Below are positions 43,154-52,294 of a stretch of DNA of 64,000 nucleotides, piece after piece. Origin of the DNA: Flavobacterium endophyticum (GTDB lineage Bacteria; Bacteroidota; Bacteroidia; Flavobacteriales; Flavobacteriaceae); contig NZ_RBLC01000008.1 of the NCBI RefSeq assembly GCF_003634455.1, positions 1-64,000 of the forward strand, written 5' to 3'. The first letter of the stretch is position 1. Each line of letters opens with the position of its first letter. Position numbers and translations under genes: made by a program. The notes under the pieces were generated by a model that ran no database searches, was not told where the DNA came from, and worked only from the letters and a program-made list of their open reading frames with translations.

Positions 43154-43552
43154 ATGAATATCGAAATTATTGAAATCCCAAAAATTGAAGATTATAGAGG
43201 AAATATTGCCGTTATCGAAAACGACGTCGTTCCTTTTGATATCAAGCGTGTTTATTACCTATTTGATGTCCCGAGCAATTCTCATCGCGGCGGACATGCG
43301 CATAAAAACTTGATACAGCTGCTGATTCCGTTATCAGGAAGCTTCGACGTTGTACTAAACGATGGCAGAGAAAATCAGATAATTACGCTCAACAAACCAG
43401 ACAAAGGACTTCTTATAAAACCAACAATCTGGAGAGAATTAGAAAACTTTTCATCAGGAGCCGTATGTCTTGTTATTGCTTCAGAAGTTTATGAAGAAGA
43501 TGATTATATTAGAGAGTTGGATCAATTTTTAGCGTATGTAAATCAATCGTAG
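43154..43552 (+). CDS. fdtA: Sugar 3,4-ketoisomerase, WxcM/FdtA-like cupin
   Basis: A 132-residue single cupin that I recognise as the FdtA/QdtA family, isomerising dTDP-4-keto-6-deoxy-glucose to the 3-keto form for the DegT enzyme to aminate. The hallmark is SHRGGHAHKNLIQLLIPLSGSFDVVLNDG near residues 41-69, with the two histidines, and KPTIWRELENFSSGAVCLVIASEVYEEDDYIR near the end. It overlaps the convergent GT2 gene by 10 bp tail-to-tail. Its partner fdtB lies about 6 kb away. Confidence 0.87.
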   Translation: MNIEIIEIPKIEDYRGNIAVIENDVVPFDIKRVYYLFDVPSNSHRGGHAHKNLIQLLIPLSGSFDVVLNDGRENQIITLNKPDKGLLIKPTIWRELENFSSGAVCLVIASEVYEEDDYIRELDQFLAYVNQS

Positions 43553-44487
43553 ATTGAAATCAAGATATTTTTCTGCTCCAGATATTTTTTGAAAGCATAT
43601 AACTTTCGAATCAAAAATGTCGGCATCGCCAATATAATTTTCGTTTTGAAAGGAATATTTGAACGATCGACAGACTGCATATAAAAATTAAAAGTCTTTA
43701 CATCTCCGGCTAGTTTATGACGTATTGCAAAGAAAATCCGATGTAGGTCTAAATATTTTTTTAATGACGGATTATTTTTTTCTTCCTCTTTAAATTCGTC
43801 AAGCTTCGCAAAAGAACGCTTCAAAGTACTTGCCAATGAAACCCTATTTTCAGCATCTAGCATGTGCCTTGCCGAAATTTCATTGTCAAAAGCAACATCA
43901 AATCGTAAAGCAATTCGTAACCATAAATCGGTGTCTTCTCCAGCTCCTAAAGTAATTGTCGTTTTAAAATTCCCAGCCGTATCAATAACTGTTTTGGGCA
44001 CAGCAACCGCAGATGTCCATGCAATCCTGTCGATATAGCTTGACTGAAAAAAATCGTTTACAATGCCTTTCCATGGATGATGAGGAATAGCTATATAGGT
44101 TGGTTTGATAATCTTATTCGGATTGTAAAACCGTTCATAATTTGTGCAGTAAAGACCACATTGTGGAAACATTTCATAAAGTTCTGACAGTTGTTTCAAA
44201 TGATTTGGAAACCAATAGTCATCTGCATCCAGAAAAGCGATAAGAGTTCCCGAAGCTTTTGCAATTCCATAATTTCGTGCAGCTGAAACACCTTGATTTT
44301 CTGTTGAAAACAGCCTAATTCTGGAATCGTTAATTGCGAGTGCTTTGGATTCGCTTTGATCGGTAGAGCCATCATTTATGATTATAATCTCAAAGTCAGT
44401 AAAAGTCTGGTCCAGAGCACTTTTTAAAGTGTTTTGGATGCTTTTTTCTTTGTTGTATAAGGGAACTATGACAGAGAATAAAGGCAT
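43543..44487 (-). CDS. Glycosyltransferase family 2 (GT-A)
   Basis: A 314-residue GT2 enzyme with FSVIVPLYNKEKSIQNTLKSALDQTFTDFEIIIINDGSTDQSE at residues 4-46, AARNYGIAKASG, the LIAFLDADDYWFPNHL block (DxD near 88) and the acidic GAGEDTDLWLRIAL motif near 183. There is no membrane helix. It forms the end of the leftward ftsE operon (1 bp after the preceding GT2) and overlaps fdtA's end by 10 bp. Confidence 0.84.
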   Translation of the reverse strand: MPLFSVIVPLYNKEKSIQNTLKSALDQTFTDFEIIIINDGSTDQSESKALAINDSRIRLFSTENQGVSAARNYGIAKASGTLIAFLDADDYWFPNHLKQLSELYEMFPQCGLYCTNYERFYNPNKIIKPTYIAIPHHPWKGIVNDFFQSSYIDRIAWTSAVAVPKTVIDTAGNFKTTITLGAGEDTDLWLRIALRFDVAFDNEISARHMLDAENRVSLASTLKRSFAKLDEFKEEEKNNPSLKKYLDLHRIFFAIRHKLAGDVKTFNFYMQSVDRSNIPFKTKIILAMPTFLIRKLYAFKKYLEQKNILISIYD

Positions 44488-44488
44488 G

Positions 44489-45376
44489 CTACTTTGTTTT
44501 TAAATCACAAAAATATCCTAATCGGAACAGGTCAAAAGCGAATAATGATGGATTTTTTCCTAAAAGATTATTTAAAAAAGCGGACTTGAAAGTTTTATAA
44601 AAGAATAAATATAAGCCTTTGATGCCATATTTGTTCAATGTTTTGTAGTATTCAGATAACTTGACGTATTCTGGAACAATCAATTTGTTGTTGATCAAAT
44701 AGTCGAGTCCGATTAAAGCTTCTTCGGATTTTCTTAAAAAGACCTTGCTGCTTTCCAGTCCCAGATGATAAACTGGGTTTTCAATGTGGACGACCTTGAT
44801 GCCAGCTTTTTTTAAATCATAAGAAAACAACGTGTCCTCATGCCTCAAATTTGGAATTTCCTCATTAAAAGAAACAGTTTTGAAAACTGACTTTTTGATC
44901 ATGAAATTTAAGGTCAGAAACGCTAGATATGGATTCTTCTGACGTTGTTCAATAGGAAGAGCTTCTCTCGAATTGCCGTAGACCCATCTTAAAATTTGGT
45001 CTTTGCCGGGTTTGTCCTTTTGATAGCGGATGCCACCGTACACTACTTTTTCTTCGGAATTGATTTGGGAAACATAATTGGAAACAAAATCTTCCTCTAT
45101 CGGAATTACGTCAGCATCAAGAAACAACAAGTTTTCAAAGCGTGCTTTTTTTGCCAAAAGATTACGTATGGCGCTTCGACCGATATTTTTTTCTAAGATA
45201 GTATACGAGCAATGATCTAGTGTGTTAATTTTTTGATTTTCAATATGATATTTTTTTGAAGCATCGTCCAAGCATATAATTTCGTATTCAATAGTTAGCT
45301 TTTTTGCTTGTTCGTGTAAGGAAGAAACAAGCGGGAAAATATCAAAATTATATGTCGGGATTAAGATTGAAATCAT
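44489..45376 (-). CDS. Glycosyltransferase family 2 (GT-A)
   Basis: A 295-residue GT2 enzyme: ISILIPTYNFDIFPLVSSLHEQAKK at residues 2-26, CLDDASKKYH, NIGRSAIRNLLAKKA, LLFLDADVIPIEEDF (DxD) and LRHEDTLFSYDLKKAG near 195. The start codon shares one base with the ftsE stop (TAATG), so the two are translationally coupled. The protein probably adds one sugar in the same glycan locus. Confidence 0.84.
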   Translation of the reverse strand: MISILIPTYNFDIFPLVSSLHEQAKKLTIEYEIICLDDASKKYHIENQKINTLDHCSYTILEKNIGRSAIRNLLAKKARFENLLFLDADVIPIEEDFVSNYVSQINSEEKVVYGGIRYQKDKPGKDQILRWVYGNSREALPIEQRQKNPYLAFLTLNFMIKKSVFKTVSFNEEIPNLRHEDTLFSYDLKKAGIKVVHIENPVYHLGLESSKVFLRKSEEALIGLDYLINNKLIVPEYVKLSEYYKTLNKYGIKGLYLFFYKTFKSAFLNNLLGKNPSLFAFDLFRLGYFCDLKTK

Positions 45377-46059
45377 TAAACCGTTCTCTGAACTACTTCA
45401 AATACAGAACCGCTATCGCATTTTAAGGTCTTGGCAGGATATTTCATCAATAACGCATAATCATGTGTTGCCATGATGATAGTCTTTCCGTTCATGTTGA
45501 TTTTTCGCAATACCTCCATGACTTCAACGCTAGTTTGCGGGTCAAGATTTCCCGTAGGCTCATCGGCCAAGATAATTTCCGGATCGTTTAGCAAAGCTCT
45601 TGCAATCGCAATTCGCTGCTGCTCGCCTCCTGATAATTGGTGCGGCATCTTGTTGGCGAAATTTTTCATTCCGACTTTTTCTAAAACTTCTTCAATTTTG
45701 TCTTGCATTTCTTGCTTGTCTGTCCAGCCAGTGGCTTTTAAGACAAATACCATATTCTCGTTTACATTTCGGTCGGGAAGCAATTTAAAATCTTGGAAAA
45801 CAATTCCGATTTTGCGTCTCAAATACGGAATGTTTTTTTCCTTCAATGCCGCCAGGTCATAATCAACAATGCTGCCTTGGCCTTCAGTTAACGGAAGATC
45901 CGCATACAAAGTTTTCATGAAACTACTTTTTCCGGAACCGGTTTTTCCAATAATATATAAGAATTCGCCGTGTTTTACTTCAATATTTACATTCGATAAA
46001 ATGAGATTTTTCTCTTGATAGATATTTACGTTTCTCAAAAAAAGTACTGGTTGCGACAT
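45376..46059 (-). CDS. ftsE: Cell-division ABC ATPase FtsE
   Basis: A 227-residue ABC ATPase with Walker A GKTGSGKS (near 38-45), Q-loop VFQDFKLLPDRNVNENM (the FtsE-typical FQDFxLLxxxxVxEN), signature LSGGEQQRIAIARAL and Walker B IILADEPTGNLD. FtsE with FtsX activates septal peptidoglycan hydrolases. Here ftsX is not adjacent; two GT2 genes follow instead, the first coupled by TAATG. A clear promoter lies at 46079-46109. Confidence 0.88.
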   Translation of the reverse strand: MSQPVLFLRNVNIYQEKNLILSNVNIEVKHGEFLYIIGKTGSGKSSFMKTLYADLPLTEGQGSIVDYDLAALKEKNIPYLRRKIGIVFQDFKLLPDRNVNENMVFVLKATGWTDKQEMQDKIEEVLEKVGMKNFANKMPHQLSGGEQQRIAIARALLNDPEIILADEPTGNLDPQTSVEVMEVLRKINMNGKTIIMATHDYALLMKYPAKTLKCDSGSVFEVVQRTV

Positions 46060-46078
46060 AATAATTTCGTTTATGTGG

Positions 46079-46109
46079 TAAAAGTAATAAGTTAACGTGC
46101 TTTATCAAA
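46079..46109 (-). promoter_or_regulatory. Promoter of ftsE
   Basis: On the minus strand, TTTG (46109-46106), a 19-nt spacer and TACTTTTA (46086-46079, one base off TANNTTTG) lie 19 bp before the ftsE ATG at 46059. Confidence 0.55.
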
Positions 46110-46175
46110 ATTAAATTGTAAATCACTTTCTAAAGTTTCAGAATTATCTTCTAGTTTTTTGATGAATTTCCAATA

Positions 46176-47129
46176 TTATTTTTCCAATAAATTCAATTCC
46201 ATCTGAATATTGCATCGTTTGTAGGGCGTTGGAAGTCCGGCTACTTTTTGAAAACCCAATTTATAATAGAGATTAATGGCAGGTTTCAATATCGTATTGC
46301 TTTCCAAATATAATTTTGAAGCGCCTAATTCCTTTGCAGTTTTGACGATAGCCTCGCCGAGCAAAAAGCCGATATTTTTCCCTTGTGCTTTTGGAGAAAC
46401 AGCCATTTTCGCCATTTCAAAATCGGTATCGTTCATTTTGATCAAGGCGCACACGCCAACAGGCTCATTGTCATAGAGTGCGATAAGTATTTTTCCTCCT
46501 TTGTCTAAGATGTATTCTTTTGGATTGTCCAATGCTTTGTAATCGGCTTCTTCCATTTCAAAATACGTAGAAATCCATTCCATATTCAGCGACTTGAAGG
46601 CGGAGTGGTATCGACTTTCATAGTCTACGATTTGTACATTTTTACTTTCACGAAGTTTCTTTTGCTCTTGGACTCTTTTGAACAATGTTTTTTGTTCTAA
46701 TAAAAATTCCCATTCTTCAATAGCTTCCCATAAATTGTGAGTCGCTTCGTTCATGATACTCTCAATAGCGTTGCCTACATCTTGGTATTGTATGCTGAAT
46801 TTTTCAGACAGAATTTTGCCTTTTTCGGTCAGAGCAACCATATTCCGACGCTTATCGCTCGTCTTCAGGTTTTCTTGAACCAAGCCAGCAATAGTCATTT
46901 CCTTGATGATTTTTGTAATTGATGGCTGTGAATGGCCTACATCGTTAGCAATTTCCGTAATTGTTTTTTCGCCTTCTTCTGAAAGTATAAAAAAGATAGG
47001 GAACCATTTTGGAGAAAATTCCACATTGTACAATTCGTATATTTTTGAGGCATCTTCGGTCACTTTTGCAGTAAGCAAGCGCAACCGACTTCCTAATGCC
47101 ATCTTTCCTGTTTTTTCGAATAAATTCAT
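46176..47129 (-). CDS. MarR-type HTH / GNAT acetyltransferase fusion
   Basis: A 317-residue two-domain protein. Residues 1-145 are a MarR winged helix (LGSRLRLLTAKVTEDASKIYELYNV..., recognition region DVGHSQPSITKIIKEM, wing KTSDKRRNMVALTEKGK). Residues 165-317 are a GNAT acetyltransferase with motif A MAVSPKAQGKNIGFLLGEAIV and motif B LYYKLGFQKV. The fusion is a known architecture in Bacteroidota; the acetylated substrate and effector are unknown. A direct TATAATTA repeat immediately upstream may be its own operator. Confidence 0.85.
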   Translation of the reverse strand: MNLFEKTGKMALGSRLRLLTAKVTEDASKIYELYNVEFSPKWFPIFFILSEEGEKTITEIANDVGHSQPSITKIIKEMTIAGLVQENLKTSDKRRNMVALTEKGKILSEKFSIQYQDVGNAIESIMNEATHNLWEAIEEWEFLLEQKTLFKRVQEQKKLRESKNVQIVDYESRYHSAFKSLNMEWISTYFEMEEADYKALDNPKEYILDKGGKILIALYDNEPVGVCALIKMNDTDFEMAKMAVSPKAQGKNIGFLLGEAIVKTAKELGASKLYLESNTILKPAINLYYKLGFQKVAGLPTPYKRCNIQMELNLLEK

Positions 47130-47131
47130 TT

Positions 47132-47151
47132 TATAATTAAGTATATAATTA
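47132..47151. promoter_or_regulatory. Candidate operator: two TATAATTA copies
   Basis: TATAATTA occurs at 47132-47139 and 47144-47151, 12 bp apart; each contains the self-complementary TAATTA. The pair lies 3-22 bp upstream of the HTH-GNAT start codon, where a MarR protein binding its own promoter would occlude transcription or initiation. This is inference from position and symmetry. Confidence 0.3.
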
Positions 47152-47344
47152 GTTATGTAAAATTATAAAAAATTTAAATTCCCGTGATATGTATTTTATG
47201 AAATTTAAAAGAAATTTATGATTGGCATAAAATTTACAGGTCTAAAGCGCTCTTTTTCATGCGTAAACCTTGTATCTGAGAAATGTTAAAAATTTTGTTT
47301 ACAATAAACCCAAAGAGGCTTCCGTTATAAACTTAAGAATTTGA

Positions 47345-47352
47345 TATATTTG
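47345..47352 (+). promoter_or_regulatory. -7 promoter element (TATATTTG) of the TPR/barrel operon
   Basis: An exact TANNTTTG match lies 23 bp before the ATG at 47376. The -33 TTG is not obvious at 17-23 bp upstream. Confidence 0.45.
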
Positions 47353-47375
47353 AATCTTAAACAAAACCATTAAAA

Positions 47376-50300
47376 ATGCACAGACTCTCAAGGTTATTTC
47401 TGTTGTTTTCATTCATAGGAACCACTTCGGTTTTTGCACAGCAGACGGCAATTTACACTAACGATCTAACAGAATACAATAAGGCAGTTTCGCTTTACAA
47501 TGACAAGCAATACCAAGCTGCGCAAATTATTTTCGAAAAAGTAAAAGCTGAAAATAATACTAAAAATTCTGATGTTGAAGCCGATTGTGCCTACTACATT
47601 GCCAATTGTGCTATTCGTTTGAATCAGGCCAATGCAGATCAGATGATGGAAAGTTTTGTAGAAGACTATCCAACAAGCACAAAGCAGAACCAGGCGTATA
47701 TCGAGGTAGCGCATTATTATTTTGAGCAAGGAAAATATCCACAATCGCTTAAATGGTTTGATAAAGTGGATGAAGGTTCGTTAAGCGACAGCGATAGAGA
47801 AAAATATGACTTCCAAAAAGGCTATAGCTTTTTTACTGCTGGAAAGAAAAAAGAAGCCACTAACTACTTCAATCAAGTGCTGAATTCTAAGGAATACGGT
47901 TCCCAAGCAAAATACTATTTAGGATTTATGGCTTATGAATCGGATGATTATACCAAAGCAACAAAATTATTTGATGAGGTTTCTGGTGAGGAAAAATATC
48001 AAGAGAAAATGTCGTATTTCCAAGCAGACATGAATTTTAAGCTCGGCAAATTTGACAAAGCAATCGAGTTAGGGAAAGCTGCCATGGCGAAATCAAATGC
48101 CATGGAAAAATCAGAACTAAACAAGATTATCGGGGAAAGTTATTTCAACCTAAAACAATACGACAAGGCGATTCCATACTTGAACGAATACAAAGGCAAA
48201 AAAGGGAAGTGGAACAATACCGATTTTTACCAGTTAGGATATGCTTATTACAAGCAAAATGACTACGAAAATGCGATTTCCCAATTCAACAAAATTATCG
48301 ACGGACAAGATTTCGTAGCACAGAACGCCTATTACCATTTGGGAGAAAGCTATTTGAAAACCGATAAGAAACAACAGGCTTTGAATGCGTTTAAAAATGC
48401 TTCGGAAATGGTTTTTGATACAAAAATTCAAGAAGATGCCTATTTGAATTATGCCAAATTAAGTTATGAAATTGGGAACTCGTACCAAAGTATTCCAGCA
48501 GTATTGAATGGATTTATTGAAAAATATCCAAATAATCCGAGTAGGCCAGAAATCGAGACACTTTTGATCAATTCGTATATCACTTCAAAAAACTACAAGG
48601 AAGCTTTAGTGTTGTTAGAAAAAAATAAAGGGTCGAACAGGGAAGCCTATCAAAAAGTGACTTTCTATCGAGGTTTGGAATTGTATACAGACGGCAATTA
48701 TCAAGAAGCCTTGGCGATGTTCAAAAAATCATTGGGAGAAAGGAGCAACGCTAAATTTACAGCACGAGCCACTTTCTGGAAAGCCGAAACAGAATACGTT
48801 TTAGATAGTTTTAATGAAGCCGTCTTGACATACAAACAGTTTCTAGGTGATGCCGAAGCTAAAAATACGCCAGAATACAAAAACATCAATTACAACTTGG
48901 GATATGCGTATTTCAAGCTGAAAGACTACGACCAAGCGGCGACTAATTTCCAAAGCTATATTTCAGGGCCTAAAGATGATAAAGTACGTTTGAATGACGC
49001 TTATCTACGTTTAGGAGACAGCTATTATGTTTCGGCAAAATACTGGCCAGCGATGGATGCATACAACAAGGCAATCGAAATCAAAGGTATCGACGCGGAT
49101 TATGCGGCCTACCAAAAAGCAATCAGCTACGGATTTGTTTCCAGAAACGATAAAAAGATTGAAGACCTGAACAATTTCGTCAAAAACTTCCCGAAATCGC
49201 AATTGCGCGATGATGCGCTTTATGAGCTTGGAAACACCTATGTGACTGAAAAGAAAACTGAAAGTGCCGTTCAGACGTATGACAAATTGATAGCAGAATA
49301 CAAAGGAAGTTCTTATGCATCAAAAGCAATCTTGCGTCAAGGTTTGGTTTATTATAATGCTGAAAAAGACGAATTGGCTTTAGCGAAATTGAAAAAGGTC
49401 GCGGCAGAATTCCCGAATACTCCAGAGGCTTTAGAAGCCGTGTCTACCGCCAGATTGATTTATTTGGATAACGGAAAAGTAGACGAATATGCTACTTGGG
49501 TAAGAACACTAGATTTTGTTGAGGTTTCTGATGCCGAACTAGATAATGATACTTATGAAGCGGCAGAAAAACAATACCTGCAGAATAATGTCAAGCCTGC
49601 AATTACAGCTTTGAGCGGTTATGTGGCGAAATTTCCAAACGGAATCAATTCCCTAAAAGCAAATTTCTACCTGGCACAGTCCTATTTTGCTGATGGTTTA
49701 GAGAATAATGCAATTCCGAATTACGAGTTTGTGATTGCAAAACCACGAAACGAATTTACAGAACAATCGTTAGCACGCTTATCGCAAATCCTTCTTAAAA
49801 AAGCCGATTATGCAAAAGCAATTCCAGTATTGAAAAGATTGGAAACAGAAGCAGATTATCCGCAAAACATCACTTTTGCGCAATCGAATTTGATGAAATC
49901 ATATTATGAGCAAAAAGATTATGAAAATTCGGTTGTCTATGCCGAAAAAGTCTTGGCGAACGCAAAAACAGATGATAAAGTAAAAAGTGATGCTCAAGTA
50001 ATTGTGGCGCGTTCTGCTATAAAAATCAACGATGAGGTGAAAGCAAAGGCAGCGTATGCAAAATTGCTTACGATTGCTAAAGGAGAGTTAGCAGCCGAAG
50101 CCTTGTTTTATGATGCCTATTTCAAAAACAAAGACGGAAAATTTGAAGCTTCAAACACGGCTGTTCAAAAATTAGCAAAAGATTATTCAGGATATAAATA
50201 TTTTGGAGCCAAAGGTTTGGTCGTGATGGCGAAAAATTTCTACGGACTAAAAGACAGTTTCCAAGCAAATTATATATTGGAAAGCGTTGTCAAGAATTTC

Positions 50301-50393
50301 AAAGACTATCCAGATGTTATCGAAGAAGCCCAAAAAGAATTGGATATTATTAAAGGAGAAGAAGCAAAACGCAACTCATCCATTCAAAATTAA
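47376..50393 (+). CDS. Large exported TPR protein
   Basis: A 1005-residue protein with a signal peptide (residues 1-22, ending FAQQ) and TPR or TPR-like repeats over the whole mature region, about 20 or more (for example KYPQSLKWFDKVDEGS, YYLGFMAYESDDYTKATKLFDE, YKLGYAYYKQNDYENAISQFN-type units). Many YfgC/BamD-like helix pairs are present, so a periplasmic or outer-membrane-attached scaffold is likely. The next gene, an outer-membrane barrel, follows after 32 bp with no terminator, so the two form one transcription unit and probably one complex. Confidence 0.82.
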   Translation: MHRLSRLFLLFSFIGTTSVFAQQTAIYTNDLTEYNKAVSLYNDKQYQAAQIIFEKVKAENNTKNSDVEADCAYYIANCAIRLNQANADQMMESFVEDYPTSTKQNQAYIEVAHYYFEQGKYPQSLKWFDKVDEGSLSDSDREKYDFQKGYSFFTAGKKKEATNYFNQVLNSKEYGSQAKYYLGFMAYESDDYTKATKLFDEVSGEEKYQEKMSYFQADMNFKLGKFDKAIELGKAAMAKSNAMEKSELNKIIGESYFNLKQYDKAIPYLNEYKGKKGKWNNTDFYQLGYAYYKQNDYENAISQFNKIIDGQDFVAQNAYYHLGESYLKTDKKQQALNAFKNASEMVFDTKIQEDAYLNYAKLSYEIGNSYQSIPAVLNGFIEKYPNNPSRPEIETLLINSYITSKNYKEALVLLEKNKGSNREAYQKVTFYRGLELYTDGNYQEALAMFKKSLGERSNAKFTARATFWKAETEYVLDSFNEAVLTYKQFLGDAEAKNTPEYKNINYNLGYAYFKLKDYDQAATNFQSYISGPKDDKVRLNDAYLRLGDSYYVSAKYWPAMDAYNKAIEIKGIDADYAAYQKAISYGFVSRNDKKIEDLNNFVKNFPKSQLRDDALYELGNTYVTEKKTESAVQTYDKLIAEYKGSSYASKAILRQGLVYYNAEKDELALAKLKKVAAEFPNTPEALEAVSTARLIYLDNGKVDEYATWVRTLDFVEVSDAELDNDTYEAAEKQYLQNNVKPAITALSGYVAKFPNGINSLKANFYLAQSYFADGLENNAIPNYEFVIAKPRNEFTEQSLARLSQILLKKADYAKAIPVLKRLETEADYPQNITFAQSNLMKSYYEQKDYENSVVYAEKVLANAKTDDKVKSDAQVIVARSAIKINDEVKAKAAYAKLLTIAKGELAAEALFYDAYFKNKDGKFEASNTAVQKLAKDYSGYKYFGAKGLVVMAKNFYGLKDSFQANYILESVVKNFKDYPDVIEEAQKELDIIKGEEAKRNSSIQN

Positions 50394-50425
50394 TCACATC
50401 TTATTCTAAATTCAATACAAGTAAT

Positions 50426-52183
50426 ATGACACATAAAATTCAATATAAAATTGCTTTACTGTTTCTTTTTGCAGGCTTACAGGCTGGTTTTGCGCAAAAG
50501 AAGGATGAGAATATCGGGACAGAAGTCGTGAATGTGGTGAAGCCTTATACACCTACCATTTCTGATGCCTTCAAGGTAAAAGAAACACCGACGTTAGAAG
50601 ACGAAGACAATACCAAAAAAGAAGAAATCAAATACAATATTTTTTCCTTTCCTGTGGCCTCGACATTTACTCCGGCAAAAGGAAGGGCAGCTGCCGTAGA
50701 TAAGACAAAACAAGAAAAATTATATAAAAATTATGCGACTTTAGGCGTCGGGAATTACGGCACGCTGAATGCCGAATTGTTTGTTACCGAAAACCTAAAC
50801 AGAAATGAATACGTAGGAGGAATGCTCCGTCATCTTTCGTCTCAAGGCGGCATAGATGATATTTTGTTAGATGACAAATTTTATAATACGTCGCTGGATT
50901 TAACTTACGGAAACCAGCAAAAAGATTTCTCTTGGAATGTCGATGCAGGCTATCAGCACCAAGTTTACAATTGGTATGGACTGAGAAACGATTTTGCCAA
51001 TGACCTTGCCGATCCGCAAGACAGGCAAGATTTAATCAATAGTATCGATCCGCAGCAAACATATCAAAATATTTATGTGGGAGGAAGATTCAGTGCGAAA
51101 GAAAGTATTTTTAAAGAAGCGAGTCTGAAATTCAATCATTTTTCTGATGCTTTCGGTTCGTCTGAAAATCGATTTTATGTGAAGCCGACTGTCGGTTTTG
51201 AAGTTTCCGGAAGAAAAATCAATGCCAATTTCATCATTGATTACTTAGGCGGTTCTTTTGAAAAAGACTATTTCGGCTTGACCGATATCAGTTATGGATA
51301 TACTAACATTGGTGTGCAACCAAGTTTTGTTTACCAACAAGATGACTTGACGGTTAATCTTGGTGCCGGACTTTTCTACAGCATGGATAGCGAAAATAGC
51401 GACAATAAGTTTTTTGTCTATCCGCAGATTACGGCTACCTACAGAATCGTAGGCGATGTCATGATTGCGTATGCAGGAGCAGAAGGAAGCTTAAAACAAA
51501 ATTCGTATCGTGATTTAGTACAAGAGAATTTCTTCGTATCGCCGACTCTAGGTATTGCTCCGACGGATCAAAAGTACGATGTGTATGTAGGATTGAAAGG
51601 TAAAATTGCAAATAACGTCGGTTTTAATATCCGAGGTTCATACAAGAATGAAGACCAGAAAGCAATGTTCTTGAACAATCCGTATAACAATGAAAACGCA
51701 AATCAAGAAGGCTATGCTTTCGGAAATTCGTTCAATGTTGTGTATGATAACGTAAAAACGATTAGCTTTTTTGGAGAACTGAAAGCCGATTTTTCTAAAA
51801 ATGTTTCTTTCGGCGTGAGCGGAACCTTCAATAGCTATACAACAGACGACCAGGCAGAAGCATGGAATCTTCCAGAACTTCAAATTGCAGCCAATCTGGA
51901 TTTTAATATTACTGAAAAATGGTATGCAGGAACCAGTCTCTTTTTTGTTGGAGAGCGAAAAGACGTCTTTAGCTATACTTCGCTGTTGAGAAATGAATTG
52001 GAGACTATTACTTTAGACAGTTATTTTGATTTAAATGCCCATGTAGGATATAAATACAATGACAGGCTTACGGCTTTCCTAAAAGGAAATAACCTGACAA
52101 GCCAAGACTACCAAAAATGGCTGAATTATCCTGTACAAGGAATTCAAGTCATGTTGGGAGCTAGCTACAAGTTTGATTTTTGA
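50426..52183 (+). CDS. Outer-membrane beta-barrel protein, TonB-receptor-like without plug
   Basis: A 585-residue outer-membrane protein with a signal peptide (1-23, ending GFAQ). The first mature residues, TEVVNVVKPYTPTISDAFKVKE, resemble a TonB box and the start of a plug, but no ~150-residue plug domain follows. Instead alternating aromatic beta strands begin by about residue 95 and continue to the end (GASYKFDF, a typical last strand ending in Phe). It looks like a TonB-dependent-receptor-type barrel with only a remnant N-terminus. It is the partner gene of the 1005-residue TPR protein. Confidence 0.75.
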   Translation: MTHKIQYKIALLFLFAGLQAGFAQKKDENIGTEVVNVVKPYTPTISDAFKVKETPTLEDEDNTKKEEIKYNIFSFPVASTFTPAKGRAAAVDKTKQEKLYKNYATLGVGNYGTLNAELFVTENLNRNEYVGGMLRHLSSQGGIDDILLDDKFYNTSLDLTYGNQQKDFSWNVDAGYQHQVYNWYGLRNDFANDLADPQDRQDLINSIDPQQTYQNIYVGGRFSAKESIFKEASLKFNHFSDAFGSSENRFYVKPTVGFEVSGRKINANFIIDYLGGSFEKDYFGLTDISYGYTNIGVQPSFVYQQDDLTVNLGAGLFYSMDSENSDNKFFVYPQITATYRIVGDVMIAYAGAEGSLKQNSYRDLVQENFFVSPTLGIAPTDQKYDVYVGLKGKIANNVGFNIRGSYKNEDQKAMFLNNPYNNENANQEGYAFGNSFNVVYDNVKTISFFGELKADFSKNVSFGVSGTFNSYTTDDQAEAWNLPELQIAANLDFNITEKWYAGTSLFFVGERKDVFSYTSLLRNELETITLDSYFDLNAHVGYKYNDRLTAFLKGNNLTSQDYQKWLNYPVQGIQVMLGASYKFDF

Positions 52184-52202
52184 TAGTAATAATTAAATTT
52201 CT

Positions 52203-52232
52203 AAAGCCTGCATTAAATTTGTAGGCTTTTTT
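52203..52232 (+). terminator. Terminator of the TPR/barrel operon
   Basis: A 10-bp stem with one G-U pair (AAAGCCTGCA at 52203-52212, TGTAGGCTTT at 52220-52229) is followed by Ts. Confidence 0.75.
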
Positions 52233-52294
52233 ATTTCAAAAAATCAGCGAGAAACAGCGTCTATATTTTATCCGCGTTTAAAAATAAGTATCTA

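Noticed and set aside
35036..45376. Recently inserted island with insertion sequences
   Set aside because: No transposase, integrase or terminal inverted repeats were seen; the mixed gene orientation is the only hint of rearrangement.
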